Below are positions 15,596-23,757 of a stretch of 64,000 bases of DNA, one piece after another (the stretch's first letter is position 1; each line of letters starts with the position of its first letter). The translations under genes and the position numbers were made by a program. The notes beneath the pieces were generated by a model. The model was not told where the DNA came from. It ran no database searches and saw only the letters and a list, made by a program, of their open reading frames with translations. This DNA is from Pluralibacter sp. UBA7423 (GTDB taxonomy: Bacteria > Pseudomonadota > Gammaproteobacteria > Enterobacterales > Enterobacteriaceae), in assembly GCA_002470465.1 (NCBI GenBank), contig DKMD01000012.1:65744-129743 (forward strand). The letters run 5' to 3'.

Positions 15596-17107
15596 TTAAA
15601 AAATATCACGTTTAAGGATCTGCAAAAAAGGTATCAAGTCATCATATCGATAAAACTCTAACTGATAGGGATTAAACCCTTCAAAAACAAACTGAGTATC
15701 CAACAACTCTATTGATGGAAATATATAATAATCTTTTGTGTTCACATTTTGACTATCAAGTCTAACAACGATACAAATATCATAATTGAACTTACGTTCA
15801 AACCGAATTCTCCAGCGCTTTCTTGTGTTATTCATAAAACAGCGAGAGATAACTACAGACATTTTAACTTCATCATTAATAGTAAATAGTTTAGACTCCC
15901 CATCATAATCAACATAACAACCTTGTTCTGTAATATCAAAAATGAGTTTTTCAACTAAGCTATGATACTTTTCCCTAAGCAAGGAATTAATTCGCAAATA
16001 GTCATAATCATGCTTTGGTCTATAGTCAATTAATTTATAAGCCTGTAATAGACCACCAAAACGTTTCCTATACACAGATGAGGATGGTGTATCATCATCT
16101 TCATCTATAATTATGCCAGATAGTTTCCCTTTGTTTTTAAAAAGCTCGGAGAGTTTAGCAAGTAGATCATCATTACTAAGATGAATACTTCTATTACTAA
16201 TAATAGTCTGCGCTTGTAAAAATAACTCAGGAGAAATAATAGCTTCAAAAGCATTTTCGCACCTTATCCATTCATGCTTGGGGTTCCGGGTAGAGCGTTG
16301 GCTTAATCGACATGATGTACGGTTATAGACATTATGACCAATATATTTTTCGTTAGTTAAAATCTCGTGGATCTTTCCTCTGGTCCATTTACTGCCATGC
16401 TCTGCAGAAATCCCTCTTCTATTCAACTCAGAGGCAATAACCCTCTCTGGCTTAAAGTTATTCACGAATTGATCGTATATCCATCCAACCGTTATGACTT
16501 CATCTTCCGGCCCTAATACTAAAATTATTCGATCAGTCTGGATGCTTTTCCACTCTCTATATTTAAGTATCCCTTTATGTTTATGGTTTTCATCTATCAA
16601 CATTCTTCGTAAACCATATCCAGCAGGCCCGCCTTGGTGATATCCACGACCAGCCAGATTAGCTTGTCCAAGAAAGACTTTTTGTGATAAGTCCCGACTT
16701 AAAGAAGAAGCTTTTTTTCGATCTATGAATAATTGAAAATCAGCATAATCACTATTACCTTCAATAATAGGGTTTGCACAATATATGATGCCAACACCAT
16801 GCATTTGAAGTTGATGGGTATAATATCCAAATTGATCTATACTCTGAAATCGCCCAAAGCGGCTTATGTCATAAACTAAAACTGCTTTAATATTTATTTT
16901 CCCTTCAACCACATCATCTATTAACTGTTGAAATGCCTGTCTTCGGTTTGCCGTAACCCCACTTTTTCCAGAGTCATCATATGTATGAATGATATTCATC
17001 CTATGTTCTGACGCGAATTTACTTATGAATTGAGATTGATTGAATATTGAATACTGCTGATGGTCTGTAGACATTCTCAAATATTGCGCAACATTAATTG
17101 CATCCAT
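15596..17107 (-). CDS. Large serine recombinase
   Basis: A 503-aa resolvase/invertase-family recombinase. The N-terminal catalytic domain has the nucleophile Ser13 in YLRMST, an AVLVYDISRFGR block near residue 95 and RKKASSLSRDLSQKV at its end. A Recombinase domain follows (EVITVGWIYDQFV, RVIASELNRRGISAEHGSKWTRGKIHEILTNEKYIGHNVYNR split into separate motifs). The C-terminal 200 residues lack the usual zinc ribbon. I chose the ATG at 17107, which begins MDAINVAQYLRMS. It leads an operon with two ParB-like genes. It may have moved that cassette into the element, since the IME already has its own tyrosine integrase. Confidence 0.85.
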   Translation of the reverse strand: MDAINVAQYLRMSTDHQQYSIFNQSQFISKFASEHRMNIIHTYDDSGKSGVTANRRQAFQQLIDDVVEGKINIKAVLVYDISRFGRFQSIDQFGYYTHQLQMHGVGIIYCANPIIEGNSDYADFQLFIDRKKASSLSRDLSQKVFLGQANLAGRGYHQGGPAGYGLRRMLIDENHKHKGILKYREWKSIQTDRIILVLGPEDEVITVGWIYDQFVNNFKPERVIASELNRRGISAEHGSKWTRGKIHEILTNEKYIGHNVYNRTSCRLSQRSTRNPKHEWIRCENAFEAIISPELFLQAQTIISNRSIHLSNDDLLAKLSELFKNKGKLSGIIIDEDDDTPSSSVYRKRFGGLLQAYKLIDYRPKHDYDYLRINSLLREKYHSLVEKLIFDITEQGCYVDYDGESKLFTINDEVKMSVVISRCFMNNTRKRWRIRFERKFNYDICIVVRLDSQNVNTKDYYIFPSIELLDTQFVFEGFNPYQLEFYRYDDLIPFLQILKRDIF

Positions 17108-17426
17108 AAAAACACCCAATCTCCAATAAAATAAAGCTTGTGGTGTTATTAACGGATAAAACACTTAAAATCACACATCCATCTACCACAATCCTTAAGT
17201 CAAACTACACCATTACAGATGTTAATTTTTTTGATCTCCATCTCAAAATTGAAAAAATACGATCATGGTTCAATAAAACATAATGCACGAAAATATTTAC
17301 CGATCTCTGAAATTCATTATATTTTTTAGAGAGTTATTAAATAACTTCGCTGAAATGACATTGCATATGAAAAAGGGCTTTCGGCCCTTCATTCTTTCCT
17401 TTATAGGAAACTACCCATTCCACTAT
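17108..17426. other. Region between recombinase and pilV
   Basis: 319 bp with no supported gene. A 60-codon plus-strand frame (17283-17465) runs antisense through the pilV terminator and is not credible. The right part holds the pilV terminator. The left part (17108-17280) must contain the promoter of the recombinase operon, but I see no clear boxes. No shufflon-type repeated recombination sites or alternative pilV ends are visible. Confidence 0.5.
17366..17389 (-). terminator. Terminator of the pilV-like gene
   Basis: On the minus strand AGGGC and GCCCT pair around a CGAAA-type loop and are followed by five T. It lies about 40 bases after the stop codon. Confidence 0.8.
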
Positions 17427-18968
17427 TTAGTTGGCAGAGCAAAAATGGACAGGAGAGCTATTTGAACCATAGTTTGTAAAGCCACCGCTGCACTGATACC
17501 CCAGTGCAGTAAAATTACCCGATGAGGTTCCCGTTCCTCCACCGGGCCTGATACTTCCAAGATCTTTTGGATAGCTTCCGCCGCAAGCCTCATAACACAT
17601 TGCAACAGATGCACCACTAGCCGCTGTCCATTTTCCATTAACACAGGAAAGCAAAGCACCAGCACTATTTTTACCCTGCAGGCCAGCAGGAGAACAGGAA
17701 GCCCCGGCAGTTGCGGTTCCACTTATTTGTAAGAACTCCCCGGCTGTCATTCTTCCAGTCGAGGCAACAGTCACCCCCTTTACCTGACCAGAAGATATAA
17801 TGTTGCCAGAAGCGGTAATAGTGCTCTTGGCGGTTACGGCTCCAGTTAAGGTGCTGGCTCCGGCAACAGATAATGTAGACGCAAAACTGGCCGCACCTTT
17901 AAGCGTACTGGTTCCGGCTACTGTTAAAGCGTTATTTGCATTGACAGCACCTGTTAACGTTGTCACTCCGGCGACGTTCAACGTTGATCCCAAAGCAGCA
18001 GCACCTTTGAGGCTACTTATACCAGCGACTGTTAATGTATTACTGGCGTTTACTGCCCCTGTTAATGTTGTCGCACCAGCGACATTTAATGCAGAACCTA
18101 ACGTTGCCGCCCCCTTCAGATTACTTGTCCCTGCAACTGCCAGAGTATTGCTGGCTGCCAGCGGACCAGTGAGAGTGGTGGCCCCTCCGACATTCAGGGT
18201 AGTGCCAACTGTGGCTGCCCCGTTAGTTTTTAATACACCTGTCGTTGTGGTGCCTGCCGCCGTTATATTCTGTGCATTATAAACACTCTGACCGCCCATA
18301 TTTAAATCACCTGTCATAGGGAGTGTTCCGTCTCTGCGAAGATAAACCGAATAAAGTGAGCTGTTAAATCCAACCCTGAATGCCAGCAGCCCTTCACTGG
18401 TTATATTATTATATGCAGTTGATGGTTCACTCCATTGCCCCTGAAAACCCGCAACAGAACTTGCTGTTCGCGTCATACCACTGTCGATACCTGCTGTTTG
18501 CATGGCTTTCCCTAACAGGTCATAACGGATTTTTCCACCTTCACTCCACGCAGAAGACGTTGTAATAAGTCCATTGATAACATAGTTAGGCGCAGTCCCG
18601 TTTCGTTTTAATAATATCTTATAAGGTGATTTATAGATATTCATCCCATTGAATGTATCAGGCAAAAGACTTTCATTTACCAAGGTAGCATACGTAATTT
18701 CACAGCCTGTCGCATTACATGTTCTTGGTCCCGGATCGCTGGACTGATTTGAACTGGCGGTCAGTGTTGATATCTTATCGTAGCGCAAACTGATATATCC
18801 ATTAACAGCCTGCCCTATCTGATTTATCTGTTGCCCGGCTGTTTTAGCAGTAAAATCATCTTGCTCATTTTTCATATCCTGAAATTTTACAAATGTGATC
18901 ATTGAGCCTACACCAAGAACCAAAATAAGTTCTAATAGAGAAAACCCCTTTTTATTTGATTTACCCAT
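17427..18968 (-). CDS. PilV-like pilus-tip adhesin with 18-residue beta repeats
   Basis: A 513-aa protein of the plasmid PilV type. The N-terminus is a type IV prepilin signal: a basic KSNKKG leader, cleavage before F, then the hydrophobic SLLELILVLGVGSM. Residues about 30-215 resemble the conserved PilV head. Residues about 240-400 are at least seven tandem units of about 18 aa (xxLNVAGATTLTGAVNAS type), expected to form a trimeric beta-solenoid stalk like a tail fibre. A C-terminal CSPAGLQGKNSAGALLSC segment and a cysteine- and glycine-rich tip follow. In IncI plasmids PilV sits at the tip of thin conjugative pili and selects recipients. No other pilus gene is present here. The second ATG (18968) has the better ribosome spacing; an ATG at 18974 is possible. 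Confidence 0.75.
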   Translation of the reverse strand: MGKSNKKGFSLLELILVLGVGSMITFVKFQDMKNEQDDFTAKTAGQQINQIGQAVNGYISLRYDKISTLTASSNQSSDPGPRTCNATGCEITYATLVNESLLPDTFNGMNIYKSPYKILLKRNGTAPNYVINGLITTSSAWSEGGKIRYDLLGKAMQTAGIDSGMTRTASSVAGFQGQWSEPSTAYNNITSEGLLAFRVGFNSSLYSVYLRRDGTLPMTGDLNMGGQSVYNAQNITAAGTTTTGVLKTNGAATVGTTLNVGGATTLTGPLAASNTLAVAGTSNLKGAATLGSALNVAGATTLTGAVNASNTLTVAGISSLKGAAALGSTLNVAGVTTLTGAVNANNALTVAGTSTLKGAASFASTLSVAGASTLTGAVTAKSTITASGNIISSGQVKGVTVASTGRMTAGEFLQISGTATAGASCSPAGLQGKNSAGALLSCVNGKWTAASGASVAMCYEACGGSYPKDLGSIRPGGGTGTSSGNFTALGYQCSGGFTNYGSNSSPVHFCSAN

Positions 18969-19159
18969 TTTCATTTCCTTTTGTATTACACATCACTATC
19001 AATTAACAAAAACACAGAAATAATCAAGATATCTTAAAGAGGTTTTATTACGGGGTATTAAATACATTGAATGGAAAAGAACTAAATATTAACGCATTGT
19101 ATTATTAGTTTTAATATCAGCATAAAGAGTCAAGTTGCTTCCTTTCCTTTTTTAGAAAA

Positions 19160-19471
19160 TCATTCCTGCCTCCCCACCATATCCTCAAGAAATCTTTTAC
19201 CTTTTAGCCTGAATCTTGCTTTATCTTCAGCACTAAGATTCGAAGACTGTAATATCATCCCTAATATGAATTCTTTATCGACTTCTTCTACTTTACAGCC
19301 CACTGCTTTAGCTACTTCTGCACCTAAAATTATTTTCAGGCGTGTCTCCGCTTGCTTAGATAGTGATTTTTCTTTATTTTTTAGTCGATTCAAACGCATC
19401 TGAGCTGAAGCTATTTTTTGGCTAATTGTTTTTTCTTCCCTTGGTTTTCTATTTTTATTACTTTCACTCAT
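19160..19471 (-). CDS. Small TraD-type conjugal transfer protein
   Basis: A 103-aa, highly basic, helical protein. KTISQKIASAQMRLNRLKNKEK is followed by a KQAETRLKIILGAEVAKAVG core. That core matches the small TraD family found beside MobA/MobL-type relaxases on Ti and related mobilizable plasmids; it is unrelated to the large coupling ATPase TraD of F. It is thought to help relaxosome assembly. The ATG at 19471 has an AAGGGGA ribosome site; the longer frame to 19546 adds an atypical N-terminus. The relaxase gene lies 2.4 kb away on the opposite strand. Confidence 0.7.
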   Translation of the reverse strand: MSESNKNRKPREEKTISQKIASAQMRLNRLKNKEKSLSKQAETRLKIILGAEVAKAVGCKVEEVDKEFILGMILQSSNLSAEDKARFRLKGKRFLEDMVGRQE

Positions 19472-19773
19472 CTTTGATCCCCTTATTGTATCATCTGCTA
19501 ACTCCACGTAATTTTCATATAAATAACAATTCTCACATGATAACATCCCTAATCATCGAGATTATTCCAAATTATAGATTAATTTTACCAAGATTCAGAT
19601 ATTTCCATAGAAATTAAATCACAGTGCCAGTTATCCTACATTTACCCATGCTAATAACTAGTACAAATAAAAAATATAAACATTAACATAATAAAGTCAA
19701 GTAATAGCCAAGAAATATAAACGTGGCCATTTAAATAAAGACCACATTTATATTTCATTATTAGAGCTATTGC
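19472..19773. other. AT-rich gap with a long inverted repeat
   Basis: 302 bp without a gene. GAAATATAAACGTGG (19712-19726) pairs at 14 of 15 positions with CCACATTTATATTTC (19742-19756). It lies just after the stop of the 19774-20529 gene and is a likely transcription end. Confidence 0.6.
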
Positions 19774-20529
19774 CTAACTTACCAACTCTGGTGGATTTAA
19801 CAGCCATACAATAACAAAAATAGCTATTGCCCCTGTTGCCCTTATCGAAAACTTTTGAAACCTAGATTCAACGTTCAAAAAACCCGGAATAATTGCTGAA
19901 ATGGCAGAGAGCGAAACAGAAAAAACACCTCTAAAAATAAAAAACTGTGTAGATGTTGGGTTTGGAATGACCATAGCTAAAATCAGCACAACCAAAGAAA
20001 AGAAAATACCGACACCTAATCCAAGTATAAGTTGCCACTTTGGAGTAGCTCTCATATCACCAACTCCTGAATAATCGAACCCAGTAGTAGGAAGATTATC
20101 TTCTTGAAATGATTTTTTTAAACCCTCCCATATTTCTTTAGGAAGATACTCTTTTGTCATTCTCTGCATATTAGCATAGGTCCCATCTTCCAAAGGAGAT
20201 AACGTTCCTTTAAAAGTAGTCGAATAACTACGCAGGAAATTAGTATGGACTATAACAGCCTTTAAAATGTTGTGGCACGTCTCGGCAAAACCTGTAACCC
20301 ATTTTCCATTTGCATGAGCACCTAACAAGCCACTATTTCCAACAAAATTCTCAACATAATTAAAATATGACGCTCCCAGATTCTGACAAGTTAGTAACTC
20401 TTGAAGCGTCGGCTCTTCACTCTTGTCATGAATTCTCATAACAATAGGTGTTAGATGCTCCATATAATTTTTTTTTAATAGAGCGATTTCACTCTCTGCC
20501 TGAACAACAGCCTGTTCATTAGTCATCAT
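19774..20529 (-). CDS. Membrane protein, possible immune effector with C-terminal TM module
   Basis: A 251-aa protein. The first 165 residues are soluble and helical. The C-terminal 85 residues form about three membrane helices carrying PNPTSTQFFIFRGVFSVSLS, then IPGFLNVES and RATGAIAIFVIVWLLNPP. This PTxxQxxxFRxxxxLxxxxxxxxIPGFL...RAxGAxxxFxxVxxxNP pattern recurs, in my memory, as the membrane module of bacterial conflict proteins with effector-associated domains. The start overlaps the end of the 84-aa gene upstream and a run of ATG codons occurs there (20538, 20529, 20526); the exact one is uncertain. It is the last gene of a tight three-gene operon. No function is proven. Confidence 0.55.
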   Translation of the reverse strand: MMTNEQAVVQAESEIALLKKNYMEHLTPIVMRIHDKSEEPTLQELLTCQNLGASYFNYVENFVGNSGLLGAHANGKWVTGFAETCHNILKAVIVHTNFLRSYSTTFKGTLSPLEDGTYANMQRMTKEYLPKEIWEGLKKSFQEDNLPTTGFDYSGVGDMRATPKWQLILGLGVGIFFSLVVLILAMVIPNPTSTQFFIFRGVFSVSLSAISAIIPGFLNVESRFQKFSIRATGAIAIFVIVWLLNPPELVS

Positions 20530-20773
20530 TTTTGTCAATTCTCATGGCCATCTGTAGTAATGTTGTCAGATCTGTATTATCAGCACCCTCCATAATTGAT
20601 GCATCATATGAACCGACAACATCAAGCACTATTTTCTCAAGACCAGTTTTTGATATAAAGCCTTTGGTCTGTTGAATCGTAATAGCGATGTTTACCAAAT
20701 CTCTATTGGAAGGAGACCAATCAGTAATCAAAAGAGTCTTTTCTATTTCTTGTTTAAACGCAATAATATTCAT
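20519..20773 (-). CDS. Small adaptor-like protein with a GADxTDL motif
   Basis: An 84-aa predicted all-helical protein with no signal or membrane segment. Its end, MEGADNTDLTTLLQMAMR, is clearly related to the end of its upstream neighbour (YAGADTTDLITLMQLA), so the two are diverged paralogues. Its 3' end overlaps the start of the membrane-protein gene, implying translational coupling. Small paired helical proteins next to a membrane effector resemble adaptor modules in bacterial immune systems. That reading is an inference; I know no characterised homologue. Confidence 0.6.
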   Translation of the reverse strand: MNIIAFKQEIEKTLLITDWSPSNRDLVNIAITIQQTKGFISKTGLEKIVLDVVGSYDASIMEGADNTDLTTLLQMAMRIDKNDD

Positions 20774-20779
20774 ATATGC

Positions 20780-21031
20780 CTATTTTTTTGTAGCCAGTTG
20801 CATCAAAGTAATAAGATCTGTGGTATCAGCACCAGCATAGCAATGAGTTCCAGTGCTAGGGCAATATCTTCTGATAATAGTGCGCCAATCGTTCTGCGAA
20901 GGAGTAATACCAATTGCCACTAGAGCCTGTATGTCTTGTTTTATTTTAGCTAACTGGTAAGAAGTTGGTTCCATGGGCGAGGTACCAAACTTCATTTTTA
21001 TCCTATAAGCCAAATCATCATCATTATTCAT
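20780..21031 (-). CDS. Small adaptor-like protein, paralogue of its neighbour
   Basis: An 83-aa soluble protein starting MNNDDDLAYRIKMKFG and containing EPTSYQLAKIKQDIQALV. It ends in the shared GADTTDLITLMQLATKK motif. It is the first gene of the three-gene unit, 6 bp upstream of its paralogue. A ribosome site (AAGGAAATTTAA) precedes the ATG. I recall similar uncharacterised short proteins on enterobacterial islands but cannot assign a function. Confidence 0.6.
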   Translation of the reverse strand: MNNDDDLAYRIKMKFGTSPMEPTSYQLAKIKQDIQALVAIGITPSQNDWRTIIRRYCPSTGTHCYAGADTTDLITLMQLATKK

Positions 21032-21851
21032 TTAAATTTCCTTACTTAAGTAAAAGTTAGTTATGTATACTGTTTACCCATTTTACATCACTAATCATCG
21101 ATTGACTATTGCCCCAATGATGAGTTCTTCACTCTTTCATGACAAACAGTTTTTGTTATGCTCCGCTCACCTGCAACTTTGGAAAGTAAATGATGCGCAA
21201 AAGTAAAGCATAGGTTACGGATACTAAAAATGATTGATTTACATCAATTTAAGCCTCTTATTTTTTTGAATAAATTAAAATTGTGCAACATATATACTCG
21301 CGATTACTAACATTAAGTATCTGACACTCTCCACGTTACTTATTTTACAAAACCAATGAAAATAATTTCACCTATCGTTTTTATATTCTGTTTTATGACC
21401 TTAATTTATGAATTGTGCAACACATAAACCTCGTTTCCCCGCCTTACGGCGGGAGGGAAAAAACTCCTTTTGCCCTTACGGGCGCTATCTAAAACACAAA
21501 TATTCAATATTATTATCCTACCTCAACCGTTCATCCGATTCCTGCCCTGTTAATTTCACAGATATTAAAACTAGCGTTATTATTTAAGTATAGAAAAACT
21601 TTTTACATTGTCGTTATTTTTAGCTCCTTTAGGAGATATAAAAATAAAGCAATGCCCACCTATACACTCACTTCGTGAGCGTGTGGGGTCTACCGACGGT
21701 TGCCTGCCGCAGGCTAACACCGTTTCCTTCGGAAACAAGGTCAACGTCAACACCAGAGTTTTTCTTGCGAAAAACTAAAACCATCTGGGTCGCATTGGAG
21801 ATTTATATCTTGGTTTGTTATTTAAATTTATATTGAGGTTGTTTTTATTAT
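21032..21851. other. Non-coding leader of the relaxase gene, oriT candidate
   Basis: 820 bp without a gene. Two copies of AATTGTGCAACA lie at 21279-21290 and 21411-21422. Downstream is a string of hairpins: 21434-21460 (imperfect, CGCC/GGCG core), 21472-21483, 21624-21635, 21664-21684 (CACTTCGTG core), 21702-21714 (GCCTGC/GCAGGC), 21722-21736 (GTTTCC/GGAAAC) and 21757-21776 (AGTTTTTC/GAAAAACT). The position directly before a MobA/MobL relaxase and the hairpin density fit an oriT. I could not identify the nic site. Confidence 0.55.
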
Positions 21852-23357
21852 ATGGCTATTTTTCATCTGGATTTTAAAATTGTGAAACGTTCTGAAGGTA
21901 GGTCTTCCGTTGCGAAAGCTGCCTATCACGCTCGTTGCAGAATCACAGATGAAAGAACAGGTGATACGTATGATTATAGCCACCGTAATGATTTATACGG
22001 GCATTTCATATTAGCACCCGTTAATGCGCCTCAATATATTGTAAAAGACTCCACAGCATTGTGGAATGAAGTAGAACGAGTTGAGCGTCAAAGTAATGGT
22101 CAAACATCCCGTTATTTTGATGTCGCCATTCCTGCCGCGTTAAACAATGATGACAAGAAAAAACTTGTCCTTGAATACTGCCAGAAAAATTTCGTTGATA
22201 AAGGCATGATTGCCGATATCGCTTTCCATGATCTTGATAGTGATAATCCTCATGCTCACGTTATGTTGACCTTAAAAACCATAGGCCCGGAAGGTTTTGG
22301 TAAAAAGGAAAGAAGCTGGAACGACAGAAAAATGTCTATTTATTGGCGTGAATCATGGGCATCTATGGCTAACAGCTACCTTGCTGCCGCTGGTTCTTCG
22401 GAACGTATTGACCATCGTTCTCTCCAAGCCCAGCATGATGAAGCATTAGAGAAAGCGGCGGTTGCTCTGGATAATGAAGAAAAAGCGCTATGGCTTGCCA
22501 AGGCCGCTGAAACAAACCGCCCTGCAATGAAACGTATCCACAGTGCCAAATGGCGTAGTAAAGCTGCTCAGGAGCAAAGAGCCGCAGAACAGGCTGTTCG
22601 TGATGCTGCTAAACAAGAAGCGGTTGAAGTCTATAAGACCTTCAGCGAACTTGACCTTGAAATCGTCGTTGATGTCAGAAGCTTCACTGTAGCTGTTCTT
22701 GCCGAACCAGAACAAATTGTATTACCTAAAACACGCTCCGGTTCTTCTGCCAGTGAACCGCAAAGACCTGTGCTGGTAGCCCCGGCACCTCATACTCGTA
22801 TGCGTGGCGTTAAATCCTATCGTGATAAATCCAAAGTAAGTAAGGTTGTTGCTGGTAAGAAACCATCTGTCAGTATTTCTGATTCTGGAACAAATACAAT
22901 CCTGAAAACATCCCCCTCTCAAAACCAAAACAGGGCATCCAGAAGCGCCCCTGAACGTGTTAAGAGGAAACAAGCTATTCCGCGTAAGGATAATATCTTT
23001 AAACGCTTTACAGCCCTTTTGGTTGATTTTATCAGGGGTAAATTTTTATGGGCTAAAACAGGCAAAACTAAAGTTGATATTATCAGTAAGGAACATGATA
23101 AACGCATTGCTGAAAATTATGCATTTGACGAAGTATTAGGTCATCCTGTTCCACGTGCTGAATATGAGAAACGATCTAAGTTTAACCAAGATGACTACAA
23201 ACCAACACCGGATGAGATCAACCGTTTCCCAAGTCGCCCTAAAAATGGACTACCTGAACGCGATCATGGTATGGATCTCACGCAGCCTATGCCATTCCAC
23301 TCTATTGCTGATAAATCACCGCATCCTAAATTCACGCCTAAAAATACAAAGCGATGA
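21852..23357 (+). CDS. MobA/MobL (MOBQ) relaxase
   Basis: A 501-aa relaxase that should nick oriT and pilot the strand through a helper secretion system. The N-terminal relaxase domain (residues 1-190) opens MAIFHLDFKIVKRSEGRSSV. It carries the catalytic-Tyr region AAYHAR...DYSHR and the three-histidine metal motif in HDLDSDNPHAHVMLTL, with WNDR and a WRESWA helix after it. Residues 190-280 are a charged coiled-coil region rich in Ala and Glu, and the C-terminus is basic and low-complexity. No helicase or primase domain is present. It follows the hairpin-rich oriT-like leader. Confidence 0.9.
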   Translation: MAIFHLDFKIVKRSEGRSSVAKAAYHARCRITDERTGDTYDYSHRNDLYGHFILAPVNAPQYIVKDSTALWNEVERVERQSNGQTSRYFDVAIPAALNNDDKKKLVLEYCQKNFVDKGMIADIAFHDLDSDNPHAHVMLTLKTIGPEGFGKKERSWNDRKMSIYWRESWASMANSYLAAAGSSERIDHRSLQAQHDEALEKAAVALDNEEKALWLAKAAETNRPAMKRIHSAKWRSKAAQEQRAAEQAVRDAAKQEAVEVYKTFSELDLEIVVDVRSFTVAVLAEPEQIVLPKTRSGSSASEPQRPVLVAPAPHTRMRGVKSYRDKSKVSKVVAGKKPSVSISDSGTNTILKTSPSQNQNRASRSAPERVKRKQAIPRKDNIFKRFTALLVDFIRGKFLWAKTGKTKVDIISKEHDKRIAENYAFDEVLGHPVPRAEYEKRSKFNQDDYKPTPDEINRFPSRPKNGLPERDHGMDLTQPMPFHSIADKSPHPKFTPKNTKR

Positions 23358-23486
23358 AAGAGCATTAAGTTCATATTGAATCATTGCCCCTCCAAATAAA
23401 TATTTCGAATTTCATTCCTTAATGAATTTGACAAATCAAATGGATGCAAGTATTTGTTTTTCAATTCCACTTACAAAGGAAATTTT

Positions 23487-23756
23487 ATGCTTACAGAAAA
23501 ACAGAGGCAAGAGATAATATTTCTCGCCGTTATTCAATGCAAACATGCCTGTACTCTACATTTTGTTGGGGAATGCAATATATCTATAAATGATGATAAA
23601 TTTATGGATATGATATTATTTTTGATTAACAATCCTTCAATCTATTCTACAGTCTGTCCTCAGGATGTTTTTGAATATGAAATGGAATATGAACCGATAA
23701 CCTATGATGAAATCAGGCTGGCTCTGAACCAGCCATTACGCCATTTAATAGAATAA
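23487..23756 (+). CDS. Hypothetical 89-aa acidic protein
   Basis: I do not recognise this protein. It is 89 aa and acidic, has no membrane segment, and ends YEPITYDEIRLALNQPLRHLIE. The ATG at 23487 follows AAAGGAA with good spacing; an upstream in-frame ATG at 23454 lacks a ribosome site. It lies 130 bp downstream of the relaxase gene on the same strand and may be co-transcribed. It converges with the next gene, stop codons one base apart. Confidence 0.5.
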   Translation: MLTEKQRQEIIFLAVIQCKHACTLHFVGECNISINDDKFMDMILFLINNPSIYSTVCPQDVFEYEMEYEPITYDEIRLALNQPLRHLIE

Positions 23757-23757
23757 A

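Noticed and set aside
17108..18968. Active shufflon at the pilV 3' end
   Set aside because: I see no repeated recombination sites, inverted alternative C-terminal segments or rci-type gene; the nearby recombinase is a serine type in an operon with ParB-like genes.
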